A stretch of 64,000 nt of DNA from 9FT-COMBO-48-23 sp963754385. GTDB taxonomy: Bacteria; Chloroflexota; Dehalococcoidia; GIF9; UBA5629. The stretch covers positions 1-64,000 of the forward strand of contig CAVWGE010000005.1 in the NCBI GenBank assembly GCA_963754385.1, in the 5' to 3' direction. The notes beneath the pieces are model-generated. The model did not search any database, was not told where the DNA came from, and saw nothing but the letters and a program-made list of their open reading frames with translations. Numbering within the stretch: position 1 is the stretch's first letter; the number at the start of each line of letters is the position of its first letter. The translations under genes and the position numbers were made by a program. Shown here in pieces: positions 38,826-48,317 of this stretch.

Positions 38826-39725
38826 AGTCTTCAAAGAACAGCCGGAGGCTTTTGCCCGAACTATCTTAATCGGCGTAAAAGGCAATAGCGAGAAGCCCGG
38901 TCCGGTGTGCACCCCCATGACAGGAGCAAACTCGGTTATGTACATTTCAGCGCAGTTGAATCTCGATTCAATCTCAGCGGCAAGCTTTTTTGCCTCTTCC
39001 AACTCATCGGCATGCTGCACCATGACGTGCACCGTTGAACCTTTCGTTCTATCCGACATTATCTGCAGCATTCGTTCTATAGCCTTTCTCTTAGTTCTGG
39101 GACGTGCCACAGGCATCGTCTCTCCAACCGCCGGATTATGTTCCAGGACAGGCTTCATATCCAGCACATTTCCGGCCCAGGCTGCGGCTCTGGCAATGCG
39201 GCCGAGCCTGGCAAGATAGTAAAGCGTATCCAGCATAGCCAGAAAATTCACCTTGCCCATCATGTTCCGCGCTGCCTCAGTTGCCTCAGCCAACCCTGCC
39301 CCCTGGCTGGCAAATCGAGCCGCCTCACGAACGATGAACCCCAGAGCACCGGCTACGGAGCGGCTGTCAAACACCTCAATGATAGCGCCCGGTATCTCCT
39401 CTTTGGCTATCTCCCTGGCTGCCGATGCTGCCTCAAAGGCCTTGCTCTGCAGACTGGTCACGGTAATACAAAGTACGCTTTCGGCTTTCTGGCTTAACTG
39501 GCGGTAAGCGTTCAGGAAGTCTCCGGCTGATGCCGTTGATGTGGTAGGCAAGTTCTCCTTTTTTCGCATGATTTTATAGACCTCGTTAGGGCTAATGTCG
39601 ATGCCATCTCGATAGCTCTTGCCTTCATAGATTATTTCCATGGGCACTACATAGACACCATACTTCTCCACTATTTCCTGCGGCAGGCAGCAGATGCTGT
39701 CAGCAACAACGGCGACTTTCCTCAT
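38817..39725 (-). CDS. DegV family fatty-acid-binding protein
   Basis: The 302-residue protein matches DegV: VADSICCLPQEIVEKYGV at the start, PTTSTASAGDFLNAYRQL as the lipid headgroup segment, and the late HTGPGF. DegV/FakB proteins bind a single fatty acid and, in Firmicutes, present it to a fatty-acid kinase. No kinase is visible here. The C-terminus overlaps the convergent MFS gene by 9 bases, so transcripts converge on both. Confidence 0.93.
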   Translation of the reverse strand: MRKVAVVADSICCLPQEIVEKYGVYVVPMEIIYEGKSYRDGIDISPNEVYKIMRKKENLPTTSTASAGDFLNAYRQLSQKAESVLCITVTSLQSKAFEAASAAREIAKEEIPGAIIEVFDSRSVAGALGFIVREAARFASQGAGLAEATEAARNMMGKVNFLAMLDTLYYLARLGRIARAAAWAGNVLDMKPVLEHNPAVGETMPVARPRTKRKAIERMLQIMSDRTKGSTVHVMVQHADELEEAKKLAAEIESRFNCAEMYITEFAPVMGVHTGPGFSLLPFTPIKIVRAKASGCSLKTST

Positions 39726-39814
39726 GGCACAACCCTCCCAAAAGTTTATATGGGTACTTTGCCATACTAGGTACTATCCTGTCAACAAGAACTTATTCAG
39801 TGAAAAAAGCACTG

Positions 39815-40258
39815 CTAAGGTAACGTAACATCTGCCGTACCAACGGCCACCTTATCTCCGTCTTGGTCCGTTGCCCACAAATCAAGAACTACAAAGTTCT
39901 CTCCCTTACCTATGGGATGCTTTTCGGCCACCACAGCACCATAAGTGCAGGTGGAACCCACCGGCACAGGTTTAATAAGCTTGACCTCCATCCGCTTCAA
40001 CCTGCCGCCAACAGGACACGCCCAATTGGTAACCACCGTTGCCATCAACGATATCGTCTGATTGCCGTGCATCACCGGAACGGGCAAACCGAACACCCGG
40101 GCTGTCTTGCACCACTCAGGATTGGTGTGAAGCGGGTTATAATCAAGCGAGGCTACAGCGTGCCTCCAGATAACCTCCTGGCTCATGTGTTGCTTAACCT
40201 CAGGCAACACATCACCACAATTCACCGACTCAAAGGTTAACTTTTCTGCCATTAGCAT
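39815..40258 (-). CDS. MaoC-like hydratase, hot-dog subunit
   Basis: The 147-residue single hot-dog protein has a MaoC-like hydratase segment with catalytic Asp/His-type residues in SLDYNPLHTNPEWCK. With the next gene upstream it forms a pair as in two-subunit 3-hydroxyacyl-thioester dehydratases (HadAB/HTD-like), where one subunit carries the active site and the other shapes the acyl pocket. ATG 40258 and 40252 are both possible. Expected reaction: reversible hydration of an enoyl-CoA or enoyl-ACP. Confidence 0.8.
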   Translation of the reverse strand: MLMAEKLTFESVNCGDVLPEVKQHMSQEVIWRHAVASLDYNPLHTNPEWCKTARVFGLPVPVMHGNQTISLMATVVTNWACPVGGRLKRMEVKLIKPVPVGSTCTYGAVVAEKHPIGKGENFVVLDLWATDQDGDKVAVGTADVTLP

Positions 40259-40298
40259 TACCTACTGCTGATTCCCCTACAAAGCCTTTCGTAGTTGC

Positions 40299-40877
40299 TC
40301 ACGCTTCCAGAGCACGCTCGCCTTTGAAAAATTTTAACACGTCGGCCTTGGACTTAGGCAAAATCAGGGTCACGTAGCCCCTTATCTTCAGCTTGCCGTA
40401 CTGGTCATATAGCTCCGATAGATACCTCAAGTAGTATTTTCCCTTCTTAATCCACTTATCGTAGCCCCTGGTTTTGAGAGTGAGAACATCTCCTGCTCGA
40501 ATCGGGTCATGCCATTCGAATATCTGGCCCGGGTTTCTGGCCCCCGGAGTCCTTATCCAACTTCCATGCCCTTTCTGGAGAACAAAAAAGAGAACCTGAG
40601 TAATAAACAATGGGTGAGCAATCAGCCCGTCATAGCCGCATTTCCTGGCATATTCCTCATCATAAAACACCGGGTTAGCATCAGGAACTCCCTCGGCATA
40701 AGCCATCATGTCCTCAGCCTTGACCTCAAACTTGAACGGTCCTACAGTCTCCTTGCCTATCTCTATTTCATCCCAGAACTCGTAGTCCTCTATCTGCTGC
40801 CCTTCGAGAAAATCGGCTGAGAAGCCTTTCTGTTTCTCCGTTTTCTGGTATTTCGCCATCTCCTCCAGGTAGCCCAT
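40299..40877 (-). CDS. MaoC-like dehydratase N-terminal-type partner subunit
   Basis: The 192-residue hot-dog protein is of the FAS1-like dehydratase (N-terminal MaoC) type: FKFEVKAEDMMAYAEG, PDANPVFYDEEYARKCGYDG, and the typical HDPIRAGDVLTLKTRG. It precedes the smaller hot-dog gene by 40 bases on the minus strand, giving a heterodimeric hydratase. The pair may serve beta-oxidation with the acyl-CoA dehydrogenase encoded at 13412 or another acyl pathway; that link is only inferred. Confidence 0.82.
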   Translation of the reverse strand: MGYLEEMAKYQKTEKQKGFSADFLEGQQIEDYEFWDEIEIGKETVGPFKFEVKAEDMMAYAEGVPDANPVFYDEEYARKCGYDGLIAHPLFITQVLFFVLQKGHGSWIRTPGARNPGQIFEWHDPIRAGDVLTLKTRGYDKWIKKGKYYLRYLSELYDQYGKLKIRGYVTLILPKSKADVLKFFKGERALEA

Positions 40878-41240
40878 ATTATCTCCTTGCTTTTCGCGAT
40901 TTACCTCAAACCCAACCCATGATTATAGCACAGGAGTCCGTCCGACCATCCCTGCACAAACTGCTATATCGTGCAACTCTATAGTGTGTCACGTTTAGCG
41001 TTCACGGATGGAGGCGGTGAGCTATCATGATAACGTCTGGTAGTGGGTGAAAATCAAATTCTGGCAAATATGAAAAACCCATCCGTTTGTACGTCGTGCG
41101 ACATCCACAGCTTCCGTACTATGTAGGCCGATTGTCGCTATTCCCGCTTTACGGCAACTAAGGACACGCTCTTCCATGGATGCGCGACTGATACCCCGAT
41201 TTGTTGATATAATATAGCCAAACAGTCAGGATAATACGAA
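40878..41240. other. 363-base intergenic region upstream of the CorA-like gene
   Basis: The gap separates divergent genes. TATAAT at 41208-41213 lies 28 bases before the CorA-like ATG, with a weak -35. I see no conserved Mg2+ riboswitch motif, no coding frame of note and no long inverted repeat. Confidence 0.4.
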
Positions 41241-42197
41241 ATGGTTATACCTCAGAAAAATTTGGAACAGAAACAATTGAATTCAAAGACAATTACTTGG
41301 GATGACCTCACCTGGGTTGACATTGTGGAGCCGACGGAAGAGGCGAAAAAGTATCTGGCGGAGCATTATAATTTCCATCCCCTGGATCTTGAAGATTGCC
41401 TGAGCCGCAGGCAACTCTCGAAAATAGATGAATACGAGCAATATTTATTCGTAATTTTCCATCTTCCGGTATACGATAAACGGACGCGAGTAAGTACAAC
41501 GCGGCAGTGGTCAGTGTTCGTTGGTGACAAATTCCTGGTTACGCTTCACCCCGCCAGGCTTACAGCGCCGGATGAGCTGTTCCGGGAGTGCGAGTCTAGT
41601 GAAGAAGCCAGGAAGGAATATTTAAGCCATGGCTCTGGCTATCTGCTGTACGTAATTTTGGACCGGGTATTAGACGCTTACTTTCCCATTCTAAACAAGA
41701 TTATGAGCCTGATGGAAGATGTGGAAGATAATGTCTTCGATGAAGAAGTCGAGGAAGCTAAGGAAATAAGTATTCTGCGGCGGGACATTTTAACCCAGAG
41801 GCACGTTATGTTCCCAACGCGCACCCTCTTAGCAGAGCTGGAAAACAAGCTGAAGCGCTTTTCCAAGACGGATTTGTCTGTCTACTACGGCGACTTAATG
41901 GACCACATGAACAAGATATGCGCGACTTTGGACGAATGTAAAGAAATAATCGAAGTGTTTAAAGACGCGGATTATGTTCTGAGTGGTTATCGTGCTAACA
42001 ACGTCATCCGCATTCTGGCTGTCATGCTTGCCGTCGTTTTACCCTTTTTGGTCGTTTCCGGTGTTTATGGAATGCGTGTAATACTACCCGGAGGCATGGA
42101 TAAAGGCAGTCCTCTAACTTTCTTCTTGCTACTGGCAATTACTCTTATTCTTATCGGCGCGATGCTATATTTTTTCCGCCGCAGACGTTTCATATAG
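41241..42197 (+). CDS. CorA-like metal transporter with altered GMN motif
   Basis: The 318-residue protein has the CorA layout: a cytoplasmic alpha/beta domain with long helices, then two C-terminal membrane helices (about 250-275 and 285-310) and a basic end RRRRFI. The pore signature YGMN is YGMR here (GVYGMRVILPGG). In characterised CorA the Asn is needed for Mg2+ selection, so the substrate may differ or transport may be impaired. The gene converges on the MgtA-type ATPase 23 bases away, suggesting a shared metal-homeostasis theme. Confidence 0.87.
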   Translation: MVIPQKNLEQKQLNSKTITWDDLTWVDIVEPTEEAKKYLAEHYNFHPLDLEDCLSRRQLSKIDEYEQYLFVIFHLPVYDKRTRVSTTRQWSVFVGDKFLVTLHPARLTAPDELFRECESSEEARKEYLSHGSGYLLYVILDRVLDAYFPILNKIMSLMEDVEDNVFDEEVEEAKEISILRRDILTQRHVMFPTRTLLAELENKLKRFSKTDLSVYYGDLMDHMNKICATLDECKEIIEVFKDADYVLSGYRANNVIRILAVMLAVVLPFLVVSGVYGMRVILPGGMDKGSPLTFFLLLAITLILIGAMLYFFRRRRFI

Positions 42198-42219
42198 ACT
42201 CGGCCGGCATTTCCGTCCA

Positions 42220-44820
42220 CTACCTCGGGGACTCACCTGCCGTTCCGTACCTTCGGTAGAACCATATCTTCATTAGTTCTACCAGTCCCAGGTATGTGAC
42301 AATGAAAATTACCAGTATAAGCAGGAATTTCAGCGGTAGCGCTACGAAGCTGAAAAAAGCACCGACAACAGTAAATGGCAGTGCTAAAGCAAAGATAAGA
42401 ATGACTATGATGTTCAGCACCAAAAGTTTGCTGGGCTTACTCCGGTAGAAAGGTATTTTCCCGGTTCTTATAACAAATATGACCAGCGTCTGCGTGAATA
42501 AAGATTCAACGAACCACGCTGTCTGAAACAATGGTGCTGATGCCTTGAAGACGAAAAGCATGACGAAAAAGGTCAGAAAGTCGAAGATTGAGCTGATAGG
42601 TCCAAAGGACAACATGAAGTTCCTGATAAAGGATGTTTGCAGTCTTTGTGGCCGTTGGACATATGTCTGGTCAACATTGTCGGACGGTAGAGCGAGTTGG
42701 GCGAAGGAATACAGGAGGTTGTTTAGCAGTATCTGTATCGGCAACATAGGCAGGAATGGTAGGAACAGCGAAGCGCCGGCCGCGCTGAACATATTACCGA
42801 AATTGGAACTCATTGCCATCATGATATACTTCATGGTGTTACCGAAGGTCTTCCTGCCTTCTACTACGCCCTCACTGACAACTTTCAGGTCGTTACGTAA
42901 AAGTATAATATCCGCAGATTCCTTGGCGATGTCCACGGCATTGGTGACAGATATACTGACGTCAGCCACCTTCATGGAAGGCGTGTCATTTATGCCATCT
43001 CCGATAAAACCAACAACATGACCATTGGCCCTCAGGGCATTCATTATGCGGTTCTTTTGTGCCGGATTAACCCTTGTGAAGATATCGGCTCCCTCTACGA
43101 CCCTGGCCAGGGCATCATCATTCATATCTTCAATTTCACTGCTGCGCACGGTATTCATGGCTTCAATTTCAGCAGTGCGCACGAAATGTCCAAGTTTATC
43201 GTCGTATCTTTTGCCCCGCCGTAATTGATATATCTGAAAGCCCAGTTGCTGACAGATCTTGCCAGCGATGACCTCGTTGTCGCCGGTTAGAATCTTGAGC
43301 TTCACACCCGCTTGTCTCAATAACTCAAGGGATTCACCAGCAGTCTCCTTAAGAGGGTCCATAAAAGCAATAAAGCCCAGAAAAACCATGTTGTTTTCAT
43401 CAGCTATGGAATAGGTCGGTTTGGTTTCTTCTACCCTTCGGTAGGAGACGCCAAGAACTCGGAATCCTTGAGAACTGAAATCACGATATTGCCGGTCAAT
43501 CTGGCTTCTGGTGTCACTTGTCAGGTCATATATCTTTCCATCTAGCTCGTAGTATGAGATAACCCCGGCGATTTCTTCCGGTGCTCCCTTGCTAATGAGA
43601 ATAGTCTCTCGATTCTCGCTGACCACGACGGAAAGCCGCTTTCGAATAAAATCAAAGGGGATTTCATCAATCCTCTGGTAATGGTCGGTATTGACTTCCT
43701 CGTGTTTAAGTATAGCCTCATCGAGCGGGCTTCTAAGTCCGGTTTGGTAGCGGCTATTCAGCAGGGAGTAAAGGAATACCTTTTCCGAATCCTTACCTTC
43801 CATATCCACATGCAGTATCACGGTGACCCTATTTTCTGTTAATGTCCCCGTCTTGTCGGCGCATAAGACATCCATGCTGCCAAAATTCTGGATTGAAGCC
43901 AGACGCTTTACGATAACGCCTTTCTTTGACATAGCAGCAGCTCCCCGGCCAAGGTTTATCGAGAGAATCATTGGCAATAGTCCCGGCGTTAGTCCCACCG
44001 CCAGGGCAACGGCAAACAACAAGGACTCCAAGACATCGCGCTTAAACAAGGCGTTGATGAAAAACACGAATATGACGAGGGCAAAGGTTACCTGCATGAT
44101 GAGGTGACCAAATCTCCTCAGGCCCCCTTCAAACTCAGTCTCAGGCTTTCTCTCAACACTTTTTCTAACAATTTCTCCGTATTGAGTAGAATCCCCGGTT
44201 CTGGTAATGACCGCCGTGGCCGTGCCGTTGGTTACAGATGCCCCCATAAACAGATAATTATTCCACTTACTTGAGTCAGCGATATTAGTGTTGGTAATCG
44301 GTGCGGCAGTCTTTTCCACGGGGAACGATTCTCCGGTTAAAGCGGACTGGTCAACAAAGAAGTCCTTGGCGCTCATTACTCTGGCGTCCGCTGGTACAAT
44401 ATCTCCTGCCGAAAGGGCGATTACATCACCGGGAACCAGTTCAGAAACCTCGATATCCTGCTTAGTACTGTTTCTAAAAGTAGTGGCTGTTGTAGTCACC
44501 CTTCTTCGTAACGCCTCGGCCGCCCTACCTGCTCGGTATTCCTGGGTAAAGTCAAGAATTACACTCACCAAAACGATGGAAAGGATAATAATAGCATCTA
44601 TGGGGTTTCCCAATATGCCCGATATAATAGCTGCGATTATTAGTATTATCGTTACCGGACTCCTGAAATGGGATAGAAATTCGATGATGGCAGACCTCTT
44701 GCCCTTCCGAGCCACCTCATTGGAGCCATAAGTCTCTAAACGCTTGGCCACTTCTTCAGCGGTAAGCCCTGTTTCTGAAGAACCCAGCCGGCTCAGAACT
44801 TCATCGGAAGGCAACGACAA
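42220..44820 (-). CDS. mgtA: P-type ATPase of the Mg2+-importing type (MgtA-like)
   Basis: The 866-residue P3B-type ATPase has the phosphorylation site CADKTGTLTEN, the actuator loop LTGESFPVEK, the hinge GDGINDTPSMKVADV and about ten membrane helices. Family-specific segments include MAMSSNFGNMFSAAGAS and LLNNLLYSFAQLALPSDNVD near the C-terminal membrane domain. It imports Mg2+ using ATP. The 307 bases before it contain no recognisable MgtA leader peptide or M-box. It converges with the CorA-like gene. Confidence 0.93.
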   Translation of the reverse strand: MSLPSDEVLSRLGSSETGLTAEEVAKRLETYGSNEVARKGKRSAIIEFLSHFRSPVTIILIIAAIISGILGNPIDAIIILSIVLVSVILDFTQEYRAGRAAEALRRRVTTTATTFRNSTKQDIEVSELVPGDVIALSAGDIVPADARVMSAKDFFVDQSALTGESFPVEKTAAPITNTNIADSSKWNNYLFMGASVTNGTATAVITRTGDSTQYGEIVRKSVERKPETEFEGGLRRFGHLIMQVTFALVIFVFFINALFKRDVLESLLFAVALAVGLTPGLLPMILSINLGRGAAAMSKKGVIVKRLASIQNFGSMDVLCADKTGTLTENRVTVILHVDMEGKDSEKVFLYSLLNSRYQTGLRSPLDEAILKHEEVNTDHYQRIDEIPFDFIRKRLSVVVSENRETILISKGAPEEIAGVISYYELDGKIYDLTSDTRSQIDRQYRDFSSQGFRVLGVSYRRVEETKPTYSIADENNMVFLGFIAFMDPLKETAGESLELLRQAGVKLKILTGDNEVIAGKICQQLGFQIYQLRRGKRYDDKLGHFVRTAEIEAMNTVRSSEIEDMNDDALARVVEGADIFTRVNPAQKNRIMNALRANGHVVGFIGDGINDTPSMKVADVSISVTNAVDIAKESADIILLRNDLKVVSEGVVEGRKTFGNTMKYIMMAMSSNFGNMFSAAGASLFLPFLPMLPIQILLNNLLYSFAQLALPSDNVDQTYVQRPQRLQTSFIRNFMLSFGPISSIFDFLTFFVMLFVFKASAPLFQTAWFVESLFTQTLVIFVIRTGKIPFYRSKPSKLLVLNIIVILIFALALPFTVVGAFFSFVALPLKFLLILVIFIVTYLGLVELMKIWFYRRYGTAGESPR

Positions 44821-45127
44821 AGCCTCTTCCGTGTTTATCAGGCTTGAGCCAGAAGTTCGTCTTTTTGTATCCTGCTTTTTTAGCGTTGTTGGACCCTTTC
44901 TTAGTCAAAGTGGGGACTATTTAACTGGCTTCGGTACAGTTTACTCTCTTCGCCATGCGGAGACAATCCCTTCTATAATTGCTGTGACGTACTACCTGCG
45001 AAAAGACATCAATAAAATTAGTCAGGCACTATACGAATATCCGAGATTTCCCACCACCGTGTGTAGTAAGCACCATTGCACAGTTGTCAGGAATGTGCAG
45101 CGATAATTTGGCGTGTCACACAGAGCG
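44821..45127. other. 307-base intergenic region upstream of the MgtA-like gene
   Basis: The region lies between the mgtA-like start and the end of the release-factor-like gene, both on the minus strand, and should hold the mgtA promoter. I see no convincing riboswitch, leader ORF or repeat. Confidence 0.35.
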
Positions 45128-45880
45128 TCAAAAAGTAAAAACGAGGGACTTTGTTATCTCGGCCAGGCTATTGACCAGAGCTTCCCTGTCGGCATACCTT
45201 ACATCCAGAATCCGCGGCGAGATTTCTCTAGCTTTTGCCTGCAGGTATTTAGATTCCTGTATCAGCGGCTTCAAAATCAGCCTGTTGCCGCCGAAAAAGA
45301 TATAGTCCGGGACGAAGCTTCCGAACCTTTCCTCAATTCTGTTGCCCACTCTGCGCAGGAAATCTTTCTTTTGCTCCTCGGTTCTCCGGGCAAACCTCTT
45401 CTGGCTTCTGCCGCCTTTCTTGTGTTTTTTGTGTATATACCCGGTGCCCGTTTTGTATGCCACCAGATTGCCGGCATCGAACACCCCTAAGGCATACGAG
45501 CCCCATGCCACCAGCACGACACCAATGACATATCTCCTCTCCAGGACTTCGTAGAGCGCTGAGACATCAGGTTTGCCTACCGAAACCTTATTTTCGGCAA
45601 TGGGGAACGGCGGCAGGACAATGTGCTCGTTCCCAAGTCCATTCCAGAATATGGCTGCGCCGGTCCCGTATTTCCCGGCGCCGCTGATGACCGCCTCGGT
45701 TTTAACTGCCTCCTTAATCTCACCAGCATGGACACCGTACTTAGGCACTAACGACAGCGTATCTGCGTAATCGGGAAAGGAATTGGGTGCTATATATACG
45801 GTTACAAAATCTTCAGGCTGGGCTTCGAGAGAGGAAAGAAAATGATGCAAGCCTGCCTTGGTAAAGAACCGACTTTGCAT
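45128..45880 (-). CDS. Vms1-like release factor (VLRF1 family peptidyl-tRNA hydrolase)
   Basis: The 250-residue protein matches the VLRF1/eRF1-domain-2-like fold: a GYIHKKHKKGGRSQKRFARR segment holds the GxxQ motif (GRSQ) of Vms1/ANKZF1-type proteins, which release nascent chains from stalled 60S or 50S subunits. The N-terminal part has FVTVYIAPNSFP and a central WGSYALGVFDAG. Helix and basic residues after GRSQ fit tRNA contact. Bacterial relatives are predicted ribosome-rescue factors. It is followed closely by a rhomboid gene on the same strand. Confidence 0.8.
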   Translation of the reverse strand: MQSRFFTKAGLHHFLSSLEAQPEDFVTVYIAPNSFPDYADTLSLVPKYGVHAGEIKEAVKTEAVISGAGKYGTGAAIFWNGLGNEHIVLPPFPIAENKVSVGKPDVSALYEVLERRYVIGVVLVAWGSYALGVFDAGNLVAYKTGTGYIHKKHKKGGRSQKRFARRTEEQKKDFLRRVGNRIEERFGSFVPDYIFFGGNRLILKPLIQESKYLQAKAREISPRILDVRYADREALVNSLAEITKSLVFTF

Positions 45881-45894
45881 GGTATTGCGGGAAA

Positions 45895-46509
45895 CTAAGA
45901 TAACGGGGTGCGCACCCCTCTACGCAGGATAAGGCCGGCTATAAGACCTGCAACTATGCCGCCGAGGTGACCTTGCCAGGCTATGCCCCCGACAAAGGAT
46001 ATTATAACGAAACCACCGATTACCGCCACCCACAAAGGCATGGGCGCCGGTATGGGAAACACAAACACGCGCAACTTTGGCGTTAGCACGGCCAGCGTAC
46101 CACCCAGAGCAAAAATAGCGCCTGAGGCACCGATAACTATGGAGAAAGGTGACGTTAGAAAACCGATAAAGGCGAAAAGCATAAAGAAGATATTGCCCGC
46201 TATTCCGCCCAAAAAGTATATGACGAGAAAGGTACGAGTCCCGACGAGTCTGAGCAAAAAGGTGCCGAAGAAGTAGAGGGTTATCATGTTGAACAACAGA
46301 TGCCAGATACTGCCATGAACAAAAAGATTAGTCACGATTGTCCAGGGTCGCGCAAGGAAAGACGCAGTTTGCAGCCCTAGCAGCGGTATCAGGTCGTGAC
46401 CTAGAATCCCTGCTACAACGGTTACTATATACACCAGAAAGCAGAGGATTATTAGAGCCAGTACCGGCGCTATGCTATCACCACGGTAACTACGGTAACT
46501 CGTTGCCAT
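45895..46509 (-). CDS. Rhomboid family intramembrane serine protease
   Basis: The 204-residue protein has about six helices and the rhomboid catalytic dyad: serine in VIGASGAIFALGG and histidine in WQGHLGGIVAGL. The HGSIWHLLFNM segment is the usual N-terminal signature. It cleaves transmembrane substrates. It lies 14 bases before the release-factor-like gene and 4 bases after the nitroreductase gene, forming a tight minus-strand operon of unrelated functions. Confidence 0.93.
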   Translation of the reverse strand: MATSYRSYRGDSIAPVLALIILCFLVYIVTVVAGILGHDLIPLLGLQTASFLARPWTIVTNLFVHGSIWHLLFNMITLYFFGTFLLRLVGTRTFLVIYFLGGIAGNIFFMLFAFIGFLTSPFSIVIGASGAIFALGGTLAVLTPKLRVFVFPIPAPMPLWVAVIGGFVIISFVGGIAWQGHLGGIVAGLIAGLILRRGVRTPLS

Positions 46510-46513
46510 TCAT

Positions 46514-47092
46514 CTACCTCTGATACTTCTCGAAGAACACGAACTCGTTAATTTCCTTTCGCGGGCGAGCTGCCGGCTCCTCATCCGGCCAGCCCAAAGG
46601 CAGTAACTCAACAACGACAACGTTCTCAGGTACTCCCAGAATCCTGGCGGCTTCAGCGGCATCAAGCAAGCCGTTATGAACAGTGCCCAGGCCAAGTGCA
46701 TGAGCAGCCAGCGACATATTCTGCATTGCCAAAGCCATATCAAACATCAACCACCAGTCACCTTTATCAGTAGCTGGTATGCTCTGCCCGCTTTCATCTT
46801 TATAGAAACCGGAAAGCCCGCGCTCAGCACAGGCGGCTATGACAACAGGAGCACTTCTCACCGCCTCTGTCGCCGGATTGCTTCTGCCCGGCCTGATGCC
46901 TTTAAGTGTGCCGGCCAGCTTTGACTTCGTCTCCTTATCCCGAACCACGATCAGCCTCCAGCACTGGGTATTCGACCAGGATGGAGCCCACCGGGCTGCT
47001 TCAAGAACAGTCTGAAGCGCTTCCTCCGGAATAGGCTCACTACGATATTTCCTGATACTTCGGCGTCCCTTTATGGCTTGCATAACATCCAT
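46514..47092 (-). CDS. Nitroreductase family flavoprotein
   Basis: The 192-residue FMN protein has the family start RRSIRKYRSEPIPEEAL, WAPSWSNTQCWR and late segment GTVHNGLLDAAEAARILGVPE. An ATG at 47092 with GGAGG about 10 bases upstream is preferred; the in-frame ATG at 47101 abuts the ribosome binding site. The reaction is probably NAD(P)H-dependent reduction of a nitro compound, quinone or other acceptor. It leads the operon with the rhomboid protein. Confidence 0.9.
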   Translation of the reverse strand: MDVMQAIKGRRSIRKYRSEPIPEEALQTVLEAARWAPSWSNTQCWRLIVVRDKETKSKLAGTLKGIRPGRSNPATEAVRSAPVVIAACAERGLSGFYKDESGQSIPATDKGDWWLMFDMALAMQNMSLAAHALGLGTVHNGLLDAAEAARILGVPENVVVVELLPLGWPDEEPAARPRKEINEFVFFEKYQR

Positions 47093-47124
47093 TTTATACA
47101 TTCCTCCAGAATAATCACAAATCT

Positions 47125-48102
47125 TTATGTCAGCGAATACAGCACCTTATGGTCTTTAGTCTCTTTGCGTGCCCTGCCGTCTGCTGCAAGATAGTCTAAG
47201 TGAGCAATAGTTTCTCCAACTGCAAACCACTTCTGCACTGGGGGAAATTCTGCCCAAGAGTTGCAGTCTATATCCCAGGTTATATAAGGGGCTACCTCCC
47301 ATGCCGTCTTTTCGCCGCCTTCCAGAGCAAATAGCACCTCACTTAATCTGTCCCGATGATGCTCCTGCAATTCCATAATCCTTTTTCTGTGGTTGTTCCA
47401 GATACTGCGATGACCGGGCAAAACAAGATTCACATCAAGCTTATAAACTTTCTCCAGATTTGCCAGATATTGCTTTAGTGAATTTTTCAGTTGCCCCCAG
47501 TAGGTAATATTAGGCGTTATATCAAAAAGAATATGGTCTCCGCATACAAGGACTTTCTTGCTAGCCTCGTAAAGGCACATATGCCCCGGTGAGTGCCCCG
47601 GGGTTTCAATACACCGAAACAGGTAATTGCCAACTTCTATCTCATCCCCCTCCTCTGTAGTGACCAAATTAATCTGGCGTTTTAGGCTATACCGATAGCC
47701 CGGGTGGTCTTTCCGCACCTTCTCGATTTCGTCCTCAGGAAAACCATTGGAGCGGTAAAAGACAAAGAGTCCTTTCCAGTAGTCTTCAGAACCCTGGGAA
47801 GCAACAAAAGAGGCTTCTAGCTTGTTAAAGTATACTTTGGACGTATCAGTGGCCAAAGTATCCACCAGACCTGAATGGTCGGCATGCAAGTGGGTGATGA
47901 AGAAGTCCGTCCTGTTCAAGTCAACATCCAGCTCTTGCAACGCAGAACGCATCGTGCGCAGACATTCCTCACGGTTCATTCCCGTGTCGATGATTAGAAA
48001 CCGTTCCCGCCCTTTTACTATATAAGAATTGAGAGCCTTTAAAGGGCTTCTGGGAAGAGGAATTTCAACTCTATAAAGGTCAGGCAAAAGCTCTTCAATC
48101 AT
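47125..48102 (-). CDS. MBL-fold metallo-hydrolase
   Basis: The 325-residue protein has the metallo-beta-lactamase fold with THLHADHSG (HxHxDH), CIETPGHSPGH, LVCGDHILFD and LVLPGHRS metal-site segments. A C-terminal helical part with HLDYLAADGRA is seen in the hydroxyacylglutathione-hydrolase-like and arylsulfatase-like MBL proteins. The reaction is not deducible; thioester or lactone hydrolysis is likely. It lies 23 bases upstream of the nitroreductase gene. Confidence 0.88.
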   Translation of the reverse strand: MIEELLPDLYRVEIPLPRSPLKALNSYIVKGRERFLIIDTGMNREECLRTMRSALQELDVDLNRTDFFITHLHADHSGLVDTLATDTSKVYFNKLEASFVASQGSEDYWKGLFVFYRSNGFPEDEIEKVRKDHPGYRYSLKRQINLVTTEEGDEIEVGNYLFRCIETPGHSPGHMCLYEASKKVLVCGDHILFDITPNITYWGQLKNSLKQYLANLEKVYKLDVNLVLPGHRSIWNNHRKRIMELQEHHRDRLSEVLFALEGGEKTAWEVAPYITWDIDCNSWAEFPPVQKWFAVGETIAHLDYLAADGRARKETKDHKVLYSLT

Positions 48103-48317
48103 GAGAAAACTAACCTAAGACGCAAAACGTATAGGTTATTTTATCACCTTTGATAGCTTTTGTCTTTGCACAAACGATGAGACTAGCACATAGAGTAACT
48201 CAAGGAAACAGGCATAAGCGTGCACTCTATTTCAAGCGGCGAAGGTGAAACCTACACTGAAGGGATCCTGCAAACGTTTAAGACCAAGGAGCAAGCTGGT
48301 ACTGCCCGGAAATGGCG

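Noticed and set aside
44821..45127. Mg2+ riboswitch or leader peptide before the MgtA-like gene
   Set aside because: No M-box-like conserved segments or proline-rich short ORF could be identified.
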